64,000 bases of DNA, taken from positions 1 through 64,000 of the forward strand of contig CAYLJJ010000011.1 of the NCBI GenBank assembly GCA_964384025.1, written 5' to 3'. The stretch's first letter is position 1. Every line of letters starts with the position of its first letter. The notes beneath the pieces are model-generated. The model saw nothing but the letters and a program-made list of their open reading frames with translations. It did not search any database and was not told the DNA's origin. A program made the translations under genes and the position numbers. Shown in pieces: positions 34,565 to 43,482 of the stretch. Source of the DNA: CAYLJJ01 sp964384025. GTDB lineage: Bacteria; Myxococcota_A; Bradymonadia; UBA7976; UBA1532.

Positions 34565-36460
34565 ATGTTCGATCTGCAGCTCGAGATCCTCAGCGGCGCT
34601 CGGGCGGGTGAGCGCATTTCAGTCACCCTGCCCTGCTCAATCGGGCGCTCACCAAAGAACAGCCTTTGCCTCCCTGACGGGCATCTCAGCGGCTCTCATG
34701 GACGCCTTCACCAGCTCAAAGGAAGCATCTGTTATCTAGATCAGGGCAGCAGTAACGGCTCAGCTCATCTCAGAGAGGGCAGCTTGACTCAGCTCAGCGG
34801 AGACTGCTCAGAGGCGGAGCTTTGGGATGGAGATGAACTGAGATTGGGGGATCCTCAAGCCCCTGTGCTGATCCGCATTCATCTGAACGAGCCACAAGCT
34901 GGAGCGGTGGTGGCGATGCGCCCCATCTCCGAGGTGGAGCGCTTTGCGGATCGCGTCACCTCTGAGCCCACGCGCCTTGGGCTGCTCTATCGCTATGGTG
35001 CCGAGTTGGGCGCCAGTACAGATCTGGACGCGGTCCTCAAGGTCGCTGCTCGTCTGATCTTTGAGCTGTTTCCTCGCGCGACCCATCTGGCCGTAGCCCT
35101 TAAGGAGCGTGCGGGGCGTTTCCCTGTTATCTACGCCAGCCGACGAGGCCAAGCAGACAGGGTGGAGATCCCTGTCAGCCGCACCATTCTACGCGAAGTC
35201 CTCAAAGAGAAGGCGGGGCTGCTGATCACCAATGCCGCCGCAGAGTTCTCCTCTGCCCGCTCCGTTCTTCAAGCGGGCTTGGCCAGCACCCTGGCGGTAC
35301 CTCTCTGGACAGGGGCGGACATCCGGGGGATCCTGCAAGTTGACAACCGAGACGCTCCAGGGCTCTTTAAAGCTGAGGATTTAGAGGTCCTCACGGTAGC
35401 AGCAGGGCATATCTCCTTCGCGGCGGAGAACGCTCGCCTCCTGGCTCGTCTTAAGTTGGCAGAGAAGCGCTTGGAGCGGGAGAACCGTTACCTCAAGTCT
35501 AAGGTGAAGGAGGAGTACACCGGGATTATCGGAGAGAGCGCCGCGATGAGGGCGGTATTTCAGGCGATCGAGCGGGTTCGAGATACGCGGGTCCCGGTGC
35601 TTATCCAGGGAGAGACAGGGACAGGCAAAGAGCTGGTTGCGCGGGCGCTGCACTACACCAGCCATCGTAAAGACAAGCTCTTTGTCCCTCAGAACTGTAG
35701 CGCCCTCCCCGAGAATCTCTTAGAGAGTGAACTCTTTGGGCATGTGCGTGGAGCTTTTACAGGCGCGGATAGAGACAAAAAGGGCCTCTTTGAGCTGGCT
35801 GATGGAGGCAGCCTCCTCCTCGACGAGATTGGAGAGATGCCTCTGCTTCTCCAGGCCAAGCTTCTGCGTGTTTTGCAGGAGGGAATGATCTGGCCAGTGG
35901 GAGCCTCACAGCCCAAGCGGGTCGATGTACGTATCCTCAGCGCCACTCACCGGGATCTAGAAGTGATGCTCAAAGAGGGCAGCTTTCGCGAGGATCTCTA
36001 CTATCGCCTCTATGTTTATCCTATCCGCCTCCCTCCCTTACGAGAGCGGCGCGAAGATATCGCCCTGCTGGCCAAACACCTCTGCCGACAGTACGCCCGA
36101 GACTTTGGGCGCTCGATCACCGGTTTCAGCCCTGAGGCCCTGGAGTTGCTGATGAGTTACAGTTGGCCGGGCAACGTGCGTGAGCTTCAAAATGAGCTTC
36201 AACGTGTCCTGATCCAGAGGAGCGAAGGAGATCTGATCTTGGCAGAAGATCTCTCTGAGCGCATTTTGGGCCATACAGGGGTGATCAATGATCCCCAGGT
36301 ACCTCGTGGGACCCTCAAGACGATGATGGCGGCGGTGGAGCGCATTCTGCTCTCTCGCGCTCTAAGAGAGCAGGAGGGCAACAAGACCCGCACTGCTAAG
36401 GCCCTGGGCATCACTCGCGAGGGCTTACATAAGAAACTCTCTCGTTTGGGGATGAATTGA
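34565..36460 (+). CDS. FHA-GAF-AAA+ sigma-54-dependent transcription activator
   Basis: 631 aa. N-terminal FHA domain (SIGRSPKNS, LSGSHGRLHQL, DQGSSNGS; residues 1-100), GAF domain (about 140-300), then the sigma-54 activator AAA+ domain with Walker A GETGTGKE (about 348), GAFTGA (about 396), Walker B LLLDEIGEMP and the arginine-finger region FREDLYYRL. A C-terminal Fis-type helix-turn-helix (TRTAKALGITREGLHKKL) binds DNA. FHA domains bind phosphothreonine, so the Ser/Thr kinase two genes downstream is a natural partner. This combination is typical of Myxococcota enhancer-binding proteins. Whether it serves the sigma-54 site before flgB is unknown. Confidence 0.93.
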   Translation: MFDLQLEILSGARAGERISVTLPCSIGRSPKNSLCLPDGHLSGSHGRLHQLKGSICYLDQGSSNGSAHLREGSLTQLSGDCSEAELWDGDELRLGDPQAPVLIRIHLNEPQAGAVVAMRPISEVERFADRVTSEPTRLGLLYRYGAELGASTDLDAVLKVAARLIFELFPRATHLAVALKERAGRFPVIYASRRGQADRVEIPVSRTILREVLKEKAGLLITNAAAEFSSARSVLQAGLASTLAVPLWTGADIRGILQVDNRDAPGLFKAEDLEVLTVAAGHISFAAENARLLARLKLAEKRLERENRYLKSKVKEEYTGIIGESAAMRAVFQAIERVRDTRVPVLIQGETGTGKELVARALHYTSHRKDKLFVPQNCSALPENLLESELFGHVRGAFTGADRDKKGLFELADGGSLLLDEIGEMPLLLQAKLLRVLQEGMIWPVGASQPKRVDVRILSATHRDLEVMLKEGSFREDLYYRLYVYPIRLPPLRERREDIALLAKHLCRQYARDFGRSITGFSPEALELLMSYSWPGNVRELQNELQRVLIQRSEGDLILAEDLSERILGHTGVINDPQVPRGTLKTMMAAVERILLSRALREQEGNKTRTAKALGITREGLHKKLSRLGMN

Positions 36461-36462
36461 GG

Positions 36463-37080
36463 ATGGAGCGCAGCCTCTATTTGGCCGTGGAAGGCCCCAT
36501 CGGTGTTGGCAAAACCACCCTGGTACGCAGCTTGGCTGAGCGCCTTCAGGCGCGCTTGGTCCTAGAAGCTTTCGAAGAGAATCCTTTCCTCGCCGGCTTC
36601 TATGAGGATAGAGACCGCTACGCCTTCCAAACTCAGATCTTCTTCTTGATGAGCCGCTTTAAGCAGCAACAGGAGCTTACGCAGAGCGATCTTTTCTCTC
36701 CTACAACCCTCTCGGACTATCATCTCCTCAAAGATCGCATCTTCGCCAGCTTGACCCTGAGTCCAGAGGAGATGGCCCTCTATGAGCATGTCTACTCTGC
36801 TCTAGAAGACACCATCCTCCAACCCGATCTGGTGATTTACCTCCATGCCCGACAAGAGGTCCTACTGTCGCGTATTTCCAAGAGAGGAAGGAGCTATGAG
36901 AAGGATTTTGATCCCGAATATCTCCATAGCTTGAGCACCAGCTATCTGGACTTCTTTAACCACTATCAGGCGACCCCTCTGCTTCCAATAGACACATCTG
37001 ATGTCAATTATGCTGAAGATAAGGATGCGATGAACAGCCTCATTGATGAGATCTACAAACGCATTAAGCCATCTTCTTAA
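36463..37080 (+). CDS. Deoxynucleoside kinase family protein
   Basis: About 205 aa. The ATG at 36463 is preferred to a TTG six bases earlier. P-loop GPIGVGKTT (residues about 9-17), the EAFEENPFL segment, FFLMSRFKQ, SDYHLLKDRIFA and the LID motif RISKRGRSYEKD all match the dNK family (deoxyadenosine/deoxyguanosine kinases). It phosphorylates deoxynucleosides for salvage in the cytoplasm; substrate choice cannot be read from the sequence. It overlaps or abuts the end of the activator gene. Confidence 0.88.
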   Translation: MERSLYLAVEGPIGVGKTTLVRSLAERLQARLVLEAFEENPFLAGFYEDRDRYAFQTQIFFLMSRFKQQQELTQSDLFSPTTLSDYHLLKDRIFASLTLSPEEMALYEHVYSALEDTILQPDLVIYLHARQEVLLSRISKRGRSYEKDFDPEYLHSLSTSYLDFFNHYQATPLLPIDTSDVNYAEDKDAMNSLIDEIYKRIKPSS

Positions 37081-37097
37081 ATATCTGAGAACTCTCT

Positions 37098-38621
37098 ATG
37101 AAAGCTCAAACGGCTCGCTACCAGCTGCTTCGAAAGCTCGCGGTAGGAGGGATGGCGGAGATCTATCTCTCCAAACGGATCAGCTTTGGGGAGTTCAGTC
37201 AACTCGCGGTGATCAAGCGTCTGCTCCCTGAGCATCAAGGGCGAGCTGCCTATGAGCGCCTCTTCTCCAACGAGGCACGGCTTACAGCTCTCCTGAAACA
37301 CCCCCAAGTAATCCAGGTTCACGATTTTGGAAAGCTGGATGGCGCCTACTTCATCGCGATGGAGTATGTACATGGAGTCTCTGGAGCGGAGTTTATGGCT
37401 CAGGCCTCCCGCTCAAAGATACCGATCCCCCTAGAGGTTGCTCTCTTTATCGTCGTTCAGGTGGCCGAAGCGCTCCACTACTGCTACTCGGGGAGGGGGC
37501 AGGCGGGAGAGCCTTTAGGGATCATCCATCACGATGTCAGCCCCCAAAATATCCAGCTCGGTTATGAAGCTGAAGTCAAGCTCCTGGATTTTGGCGTGGC
37601 CACACGCGATCAAGAGGAGGCTCTCAAGGGTCGCCGGGGCAAGTTCGCCTATATGTCTCCAGAAGCGATCGAGAAGCAGCCTCTGGATCAACGTAGCGAC
37701 CTCTACTCTTTGGGGGTGATTCTCTTTGAGTTGAGCTTGGGGCGTCGTCTCTTTAAGGGAAGCAACACAGCGGAGACTCTCAAGCGCGCGAGCAGAGGGA
37801 TGATTCCTCGACCCTCCAGCCTGAAGGCCGACTATCCTCCAGCTCTAGAGCGGGTTCTCTTTAAGGCCCTGGCTCGAGATCCTGATGAGCGCTACGAGAC
37901 TGGGGCAGCCTTTGCCCAAGCTCTTAGGGGGCTCACCAAGGAGCTGAACCTGCGCCTGGAGATGGGGAGCATGGTGGAGTTTATGAGCAGGCTTTACGCT
38001 GAGAAGATCCAGCATCGACTTAATGAGTTGGCGGAGCTGCTCAAGGGTGGAGCCCCTCTTCTCCCGCTCCCGCTTCCTGAGGACAAAACTCAGACCCCAA
38101 GCCTCAGCCTGGAGTTTGAATTTGAGCTTGAGCCTGAAATTAAGAGCGTGGCGAGGACCCCAGAGTTGGAGATCGACTCTCTGGAGATCCCTGAGGAGCT
38201 TCAGTTTGAAGCCCTCGTACACGCGCTGGGGCGTTGGCGTCGTCGCAGTCTCTTGGCGCTCCTCTTGGCGCTGAGTTTGGGAGCCCTGGGCTTCCTTCTG
38301 GGGCGAGAGAGAGAGCCCTTGAGGTTCAAATTGGAGAGTGAGCCTTCTGAGGTTCGGGTTTACGATGGAGAGCAGCTTTTGGGGATGACTCCTTTCACCC
38401 TCCCTCGCCAAGCGACTCCTTACCACCTCAGCCTTCGTCGGGGGGGCTCTCTCGAGCTGAAGCTGCGCTTGGAAACTCAGGCGAGTCAACAGCATATCTG
38501 GATCGAGCTTTCGCCCCAGGAGATCGACGGAGGCTCTACGGATATCTCTCTTGAGGATCCTGTGGATGCTTCACTTGAGGGCTCTATAGATGCCTCCCTT
38601 GAGGGCTCTGGAAGCGATTGA
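37098..38621 (+). CDS. Membrane Ser/Thr protein kinase with PEGA domain
   Basis: 507 aa. Hanks-type kinase domain at residues about 8-285: Gly loop LAVGGMAEIY, catalytic Lys in AVIKRL, HHDVSPQN in place of HRDxxPxN, DFG in LLDFGVA, and MSPEA in place of APE. The Asp of the catalytic loop is kept, so it should be active. A Pro/Glu-rich linker leads to one membrane segment (about 383-403, LLALLLALSLGALGFLLG) and a C-terminal PEGA domain (SEPSEVRVYDGEQLLGMTPF), with an acidic tail of repeats (DASLEGS). Domain order places the kinase in the cytoplasm and the PEGA domain in the periplasm. The FHA protein encoded upstream may read its phosphorylation. Confidence 0.93.
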   Translation: MKAQTARYQLLRKLAVGGMAEIYLSKRISFGEFSQLAVIKRLLPEHQGRAAYERLFSNEARLTALLKHPQVIQVHDFGKLDGAYFIAMEYVHGVSGAEFMAQASRSKIPIPLEVALFIVVQVAEALHYCYSGRGQAGEPLGIIHHDVSPQNIQLGYEAEVKLLDFGVATRDQEEALKGRRGKFAYMSPEAIEKQPLDQRSDLYSLGVILFELSLGRRLFKGSNTAETLKRASRGMIPRPSSLKADYPPALERVLFKALARDPDERYETGAAFAQALRGLTKELNLRLEMGSMVEFMSRLYAEKIQHRLNELAELLKGGAPLLPLPLPEDKTQTPSLSLEFEFELEPEIKSVARTPELEIDSLEIPEELQFEALVHALGRWRRRSLLALLLALSLGALGFLLGREREPLRFKLESEPSEVRVYDGEQLLGMTPFTLPRQATPYHLSLRRGGSLELKLRLETQASQQHIWIELSPQEIDGGSTDISLEDPVDASLEGSIDASLEGSGSD

Positions 38622-38652
38622 TCCCATCCCCAAAGGCAGCTAGGGTCAAGAG

Positions 38653-39510
38653 ATGCGCGCATTACTGATCATTCCTCTCCTGCTTCTCTTCTCCTGTGCG
38701 GTTGAAGAGGAGACCAGCGATGCTGAGTCCTCCTCTATAGCAGACTCTCAGGTGTTGCTCCCTGATGTTGTTGGCAGCTCTGGTGCCTCTGGCGGTGGAG
38801 CGAGTGCTGGCGCTGGGGGCAGTGGTGCTGGAGGAGGCGGTGCTGGAGCCGCTGGAGGAGGCGGTGTTGGAGCCGCTGGAGGAGGCGGTGTTGGAGCCGC
38901 TGGAGGAGGCGGTGTTGGGGGCGAAGGCGCTGCTGCTGGAGAGCGCCCTGAAGATTTTGGGGTCCAGGATTGGGCACTCCCTCCTGAAGACGCCACCCTA
39001 CCTCCCATGGACAGGGCTCTTCCTGAAGATCGTGCGCTTCTCCCTGATGCTCTCGCTCCTCCTCCTGATCAGGGCCTCCCCTTTGGCGATCTAAACTGTG
39101 ATGAGATCAGCGCCTGCTCCAGCGCTTGTGGTGAAGATCTAGCGTGTCGCAACGCCTGCGTCTTGATGGGGACAGCGGAGGCTCAGGAAGAGTATCTGAG
39201 CACCATGCGGTGTATCAGTGATACTCACTGTAGCGAGCGTGGAAACTGCACAGAGCTTTGCGGTGAGTTGATTGAAGCTTGCCTCTGGGGCGAGGCTCTG
39301 GACTGTGGGGGTATCTACGACTGCTTTGATGGTTGTGCTCAAGATGATCAGCCCTGTCGAGACAACTGTTACAACCGCGCCAGCCCCAATGCTCAGCGGA
39401 ACTACGCCAACTTGGTCACTTGTCTACAGGTCTCTCGCTGCAGGGAGGAGGGGGACAACTGTGAGATCGTCTGCGCTGATGCCCTCTGGGCCTGCTTCCC
39501 TGACGGTTAG
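38653..39510 (+). CDS. Lipoprotein with Gly/Ala repeat linker and Cys-rich domain
   Basis: 285 aa. Lipobox LLFSC at about residue 15. A low-complexity Gly/Ala spacer (residues about 43-96) contains AAGGGGVG units, then an Asp/Pro segment (ALPPEDATLPPMDRALPEDRA in short form ALPEDRALLPDAL). The C-terminal half has about 16 Cys in two related units (CDEISACSSACGEDLACRNAC and CGGIYDCFDGCAQDDQPC). It is an outer-membrane or surface lipoprotein of unknown function. It follows the PEGA kinase gene by about 30 bases. Confidence 0.78.
   Translation: MRALLIIPLLLLFSCAVEEETSDAESSSIADSQVLLPDVVGSSGASGGGASAGAGGSGAGGGGAGAAGGGGVGAAGGGGVGAAGGGGVGGEGAAAGERPEDFGVQDWALPPEDATLPPMDRALPEDRALLPDALAPPPDQGLPFGDLNCDEISACSSACGEDLACRNACVLMGTAEAQEEYLSTMRCISDTHCSERGNCTELCGELIEACLWGEALDCGGIYDCFDGCAQDDQPCRDNCYNRASPNAQRNYANLVTCLQVSRCREEGDNCEIVCADALWACFPDG
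38840..38918 (+). repeat. 24-bp tandem repeat coding for AAGGGGVG
   Basis: In the lipoprotein gene at 38653, about three near-identical copies of a 24-bp unit (GCTGGAGGAGGCGGTGTTGG plus four bases) are arrayed head to tail; the first copy has GCTGG instead of GTTGG. The period is eight codons, so copy-number change would keep the frame and alter linker length. Confidence 0.75.
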
Positions 39511-39609
39511 AATCTTTAAGGCAAAATCAGAAGAGGAGAACGCCCAGCGTTCCCGTTGGCCGCTGAGATCAGCAGCTCCACTGAAATGATCGAGCGATCT
39601 CGTGCAGAT

Positions 39610-40266
39610 TCAAGCTCTCTGAAGGAGCCAACTTCCACGCTTGTTGAGGAAGCCGAGATAGCGTTCCTTTAGATCCGGGAGGGTGGCGGCCTCTACAGAG
39701 GCCAGGGCGAGGAGAGCCATGCTCCAGGTAGTCAGCCTGGGAAACTCAGCCAAATCCTGGATTGTATGCAGCTCATTGAGCAGCTCCAGACGCAGGAAGA
39801 AAGGAGCATATGTTGTATCCACCAAGGAGAGCTTCTCAGCGTTGAAATAGGGGCCATCTCCTAGAACCTGCTCTAGGTGCTGCAGCTTTTCATTAAGCCC
39901 CTTCCTTTGACTCTGGAAGCTTTTTTCATCGCCTGCAACGCTCAACTGGAAAAGCTGAACGATGCAGGCTGAACCAAATTCGATCCAGGCACGGTTGTGA
40001 GCCCTCTGGATCGGTTCATCAGGCATCAGACGTGGAACTGAGATCTCATCTATAAATTCGTTGATTACTGCAGACTCGAAGATACTTAAGGCTTCATTCA
40101 CTCGGAGCAGAGGCACCTTGCCCAGTGGAGAGATCTGTTTAAACCACTCTGGCCGATTGTCTGGCTCGATATAGGTTAAGCGGTGAGGCAACTCCTTCTG
40201 AATGAGGGTGATGAGGGAGCGCTGCCCAAACGGGCAGATTGGGAAGGTGATGAGTTCAAGATCCAC
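39610..40266 (-). CDS. Glutathione S-transferase-like protein
   Basis: 218 aa. N-terminal thioredoxin-fold domain with CPFGQR at residues 11-16, which fits a Cys-type (omega/lambda-like) active site, then ISPLGKVPLL with the cis-Pro, and ESAVINEFIDE for glutathione gamma-Glu binding. The C-terminal part is all-helical (LSLVDTTYAPFFLRL). It probably performs glutathione-dependent thiol transfer or reduction in the cytoplasm. It is divergent from the oxidoreductase gene at 40529. Confidence 0.85.
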   Translation of the reverse strand: MDLELITFPICPFGQRSLITLIQKELPHRLTYIEPDNRPEWFKQISPLGKVPLLRVNEALSIFESAVINEFIDEISVPRLMPDEPIQRAHNRAWIEFGSACIVQLFQLSVAGDEKSFQSQRKGLNEKLQHLEQVLGDGPYFNAEKLSLVDTTYAPFFLRLELLNELHTIQDLAEFPRLTTWSMALLALASVEAATLPDLKERYLGFLNKRGSWLLQRA

Positions 40267-40321
40267 GAGATATCCTTGAGAACAGGGCTGGTTGATGTTT
40301 CCTCAACGAAACAGTAATTTT

Positions 40322-40448
40322 GGCGAAGATACTTGGAAAACATCGATACCTTCCAATCTGGCGAAGGTATTGTCGAACAGCTATTTTAAAATTCTTCCGC
40401 TCGAACCGATCCACAGAGAAAAAGCGGTGGCCTGACGGCGAAGGTACT
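40322..40448 (+). repeat. GGCGAAGRTAYT motif array in divergent promoter region
   Basis: Three direct copies: GGCGAAGATACT at 40322, GGCGAAGGTATT at 40361 (first G at 40360) and GGCGAAGGTACT at 40437. An inverted copy at 40346-40353 (ATACCTTC) forms an 8-bp stem with GAAGGTAT at 40363-40370 across nine bases. They lie between the GST gene and the oxidoreductase gene, where binding sites for a regulator are plausible. Confidence 0.45.
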
Positions 40449-40528
40449 GCCCACCAGACGCTTACACAAGAGTTGATCCCTACAGGAACCCTCGCCTACA
40501 CTCGGCCGCTTCTATTCAGGATTTGTCT

Positions 40529-41851
40529 GTGGATTCAAGCCTAGAACGTCAAGAAACCCTCATCATCGGGGCAGGGCTCGCGGGCCTCTCTACTGCCCTC
40601 CACCTCTCCTCCCCTGCCCTTATCTTAGAGGCAGAAGCTGAGGTGGGAGGCAAGGCTCGCACGGAGGAGATTGAGGGCTTTCGCTTTGATCAAACAGGGC
40701 ACTGGCTACATCTACGCGATCCTCAGATCAAGGCTCTGCTGTTTCGCCTCCTAACCGAAGATCACTTCGTGGAGGTTAAGCGCATCAGTCGGATTTGGTC
40801 TCAAGGACGCTATACCCACTATCCCTTCCAAGCCAACACCTTTGGGCTGCCTCCCGAGACGATCAAAAAGTGTGTGATGGGAGCCTTCAAAGCTGATCTG
40901 CGGCGAAGACTGAGCCCTGAAGTCGCCGAACCAGAGGATTTCAGGGAGTGGATTCGCTTCTACTTCGGTGAGGGGATCGCAGGGCACTTTATGCTGCCCT
41001 ATAACGCCCGCCTCTGGGGGGTCGCCGCTGAGGAGATCACCAGCCGCTGGTGTCAGCGCTTTGTGCCCCGCCCCAACTTAGAGGAGATCGTCGCTGGAGC
41101 GGTGGGCTGTCATGCTGAGGGGATGGGCTATAACGCCCGCTTCCTCTACCCCAAGGAGGGAGGCATTCAGAGCCTTCCGCTGGCGCTGGCCAAGGCGGTG
41201 GGGAGAGCGCAGATCCTGCTTGAGGCCCCTGTTTCGCAGATCAACCTTAAGGCCCATGAGGCGACCCTCAGCGATGGTCGTCGCTTTGGCTTCGAACGCT
41301 TGGTCAGCACGATGCCTCTGCCTCAGCTGATCGCCTGTATTCAGGAGGCACCCCCTGAGATCAGGGCTGCTGCTTCACGCCTGAGGGCTACAAACACCCA
41401 CTACTATAATGTGGGCCTTCGAGGAGGGCTCTCCCAGCCTGATCACTGGATCTATCTCCCTGAAGAGCGCTGGCCGATGTATCGGGTGGGCTCCTTCAGC
41501 AACGCCCTCTCCAAGATGGCGCCTCCAGGATGTAGCTCCCTCTATGTGGAGTTGGCTGATCGAGGTGGGGACTCTGAAACTCTGAGAGCCTCGGTGGTTG
41601 AGGGGCTCTTGGCGATGGAGCTGATCCAGGAACCTCAGCAGATTCTCTTCATGGCCCATCGAATCATTCCACAGGGCTATGTCCTCTACGATTTTGAGCA
41701 TGCCGAGGCCCGCGAGCAGGTCCTGAGCTGGCTGGAGCGCCAGGGGGTCATCAGCACCGGGCGCTACGGAGACTGGAACTACTCCTCAATGGAGGATGCG
41801 CTCTTGGATGGCCGACGAGCCGCAGAGCGCTTGGAAAGAAGGACTGTATGA
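40529..41851 (+). CDS. FAD-dependent amine-oxidase-superfamily oxidoreductase (UGM/PPOX-like)
   Basis: About 440 aa. GTG at 40529 is preferred over a TTG at 40523 because CAGGA then has a seven-base spacing. N-terminal Rossmann motif GAGLAGLSTALHL, acidic LILEAEAEVGGKART, FDQTGHWLHL, and a C-terminal FAD motif (GRYGDWNYSSMEDALLDGRRAAERL) place it in the amine oxidase/protoporphyrinogen oxidase superfamily. YNARLWGVAAEEI and EGGIQSLPLALA resemble UDP-galactopyranose-mutase-like proteins of sugar clusters. The next genes are a GT2 and a deacetylase, overlapping or abutting, so a role in making a modified glycan is more likely than haem synthesis. Confidence 0.78.
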   Translation: MDSSLERQETLIIGAGLAGLSTALHLSSPALILEAEAEVGGKARTEEIEGFRFDQTGHWLHLRDPQIKALLFRLLTEDHFVEVKRISRIWSQGRYTHYPFQANTFGLPPETIKKCVMGAFKADLRRRLSPEVAEPEDFREWIRFYFGEGIAGHFMLPYNARLWGVAAEEITSRWCQRFVPRPNLEEIVAGAVGCHAEGMGYNARFLYPKEGGIQSLPLALAKAVGRAQILLEAPVSQINLKAHEATLSDGRRFGFERLVSTMPLPQLIACIQEAPPEIRAAASRLRATNTHYYNVGLRGGLSQPDHWIYLPEERWPMYRVGSFSNALSKMAPPGCSSLYVELADRGGDSETLRASVVEGLLAMELIQEPQQILFMAHRIIPQGYVLYDFEHAEAREQVLSWLERQGVISTGRYGDWNYSSMEDALLDGRRAAERLERRTV

Positions 41852-42567
41852 GCGCCACACCTCAGGTCTCAATCGTCATCCCTATCTATAATGAAGAGGC
41901 GATCCTCAAAGGCGCGGTGGCGGAGTTGAGAGAGCAGCTCGCGGAGGCGGGCATCAACTATGAGATCATCCTAGCGGAGAACGGCTCCACCGATCAGACC
42001 GTCGCTATCGCTCGAGATCTCGCGGATCGCAACGAGGAGTTGCGAAGCTTCTCCATCGGCGAGCCCAATTATGGCCGCGCCCTCAAACAGGGGATCATGC
42101 GAGCGAGAGGTGAGTTTGTCATCTGTGAGGAGATCGATCTCTGCGATATCGATTTTCATAAGGAGGCTCTCAGGCAGCTTCAAGAGGAGGGCGTTGACTT
42201 CGTCGTGGGCAGCAAGCGGTTGAGAGGCGCTCAAGATCGACGCCCCCTCTATCGCCGCCTCGCTACCCGAGTCCTCAACAATATGCTCCGATTCTCGGTG
42301 GGCTTCCAAGGCACCGACACACACGGCCTCAAGGCTTTTCGCCGTGCAGCGCTCCTGAAGCTGGTGGATGAGTGTGTGGTGGAGCGCGATATGTTCGCCA
42401 GCGAGCTGGTGGTACGAGTCCACCGCAGCGAGATCTCCTGGGTGGAAGTGCCGATCGATCTCAAGGAGAAGCGCCCCCCCTCAATCCACCTTTTCCGCCG
42501 TGTTCCTCACGTGTTCAAGAGTATGATCCGCCTCACCATGATCATCCGCACAGGTCGAGATCTCTAG
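41848..42567 (+). CDS. Family 2 glycosyltransferase, polyprenyl-phosphate type
   Basis: 239 aa. GT-A fold start SIVIPIYNEEAIL, then EIILAENGSTDQT and YGRALKQGIMRARGEFV. The usual DxD position reads CEEIDLCDID, which is a variant. Later GTDTHGLKAFRR and VERDMFASELVVR resemble dolichol/undecaprenyl-phosphate sugar transferases, but there is no membrane tail. It probably transfers a sugar to a lipid carrier or glycan on the cytoplasmic face. Overlaps the oxidoreductase by four bases and directly abuts the deacetylase. Confidence 0.85.
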   Translation: MSATPQVSIVIPIYNEEAILKGAVAELREQLAEAGINYEIILAENGSTDQTVAIARDLADRNEELRSFSIGEPNYGRALKQGIMRARGEFVICEEIDLCDIDFHKEALRQLQEEGVDFVVGSKRLRGAQDRRPLYRRLATRVLNNMLRFSVGFQGTDTHGLKAFRRAALLKLVDECVVERDMFASELVVRVHRSEISWVEVPIDLKEKRPPSIHLFRRVPHVFKSMIRLTMIIRTGRDL

Positions 42568-43482
42568 ATGGCTCACAGCGCCAGCGTCAGCGTTGATGTG
42601 GACAGCCTCTGGCATTACTACCGCATCCACGGTCTCAACCCCGCAGAGGCCAGCAATCAGATCTGGAGCCATGGGGTCCCCCGCTTTATGGCCCTCTTTG
42701 AGCAACTGGGGATCTCTGCCACCTTCTTCTGTGTCGCTGAAGATCTAGAGCGAGAAGAGAATATAGCGGGCCTCAAGGCCCTGGTGGAGGCTGGACACGA
42801 GATCGGCAACCACAGCTGGCATCATCACTACGAGCTGAGCCGCCTCCCACCGCTGAAGCGTCGCGCCGAAGTGGAGGAGGGGCGACGGCGGTTGGAAGCG
42901 GCCTCAGCTGCCCCAGTTCAGGGCTTTCGCTCTCCAGGCTACACCACCAACGCGGCGCTTCAGGTGGATCTCTTGGCCACAGGGCATCGCTATGACAGCA
43001 GCGTCTTCCCCTGCCCTCCCTACTATCTCGCCAAAGCAGCGGTCCTGGCCTGGATGAACTTGAGAGATCGTCAGAGTCAGAGCATCTTGGATCATCCTCG
43101 GATCATGTGGGCTCCACGCGCGCCCTATCTGGCTGATGTGGGTGCTCCCCATCGCAGAGGTGCGGATGGCTTGCCACAGTATCCGATCAGCGTCGCCCTG
43201 GGCGTTCCCCTGATCGGCACCGCCTTTAGCCTTCTGGGGCGCCTGGGTTCTCTGTTGGCTCTAGAGGCTGGGTTGCGCCTCCAAGATCATCTCACTTTGG
43301 AGTTTCACGCCTTAGACCTGTTGGGGCTTAAGGAGGATCAGCTTGATCCCGCCCTAGGGGTTCAGCCCGATCTACGCATCCCATTAAAGCGCAAGGAGGC
43401 GATCTTTAGGGCGCTTTTGGCTCGCCTTAAGGGTGATGCACAGATCCTTCGCCTGGATCGGCTGGCGAGCGCAGATCTGTGA
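42568..43482 (+). CDS. Polysaccharide deacetylase (NodB/ArnD-like)
   Basis: 304 aa. NodB motifs: SVDVDS (motif 1, catalytic-base Asp and metal Asp), HEIGNHSWHHH (motif 2, metal His residues), FRSPGY (motif 3). A later segment, LTLEFHALDLLG, supplies a further His. No signal peptide, so it acts in the cytoplasm, as expected for ArnD-like or NaxD-like deacetylases that work on a lipid-linked sugar. The preceding GT2 would be the matching ArnC/FlmF-type transferase. The substrate is not known. Confidence 0.85.
   Translation: MAHSASVSVDVDSLWHYYRIHGLNPAEASNQIWSHGVPRFMALFEQLGISATFFCVAEDLEREENIAGLKALVEAGHEIGNHSWHHHYELSRLPPLKRRAEVEEGRRRLEAASAAPVQGFRSPGYTTNAALQVDLLATGHRYDSSVFPCPPYYLAKAAVLAWMNLRDRQSQSILDHPRIMWAPRAPYLADVGAPHRRGADGLPQYPISVALGVPLIGTAFSLLGRLGSLLALEAGLRLQDHLTLEFHALDLLGLKEDQLDPALGVQPDLRIPLKRKEAIFRALLARLKGDAQILRLDRLASADL

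Noticed and set aside
37845..38495. A 216-codon open frame on the minus strand
   Set aside because: It is antisense to the Ser/Thr kinase gene and its translation is low-complexity; the plus-strand kinase motifs are clear.
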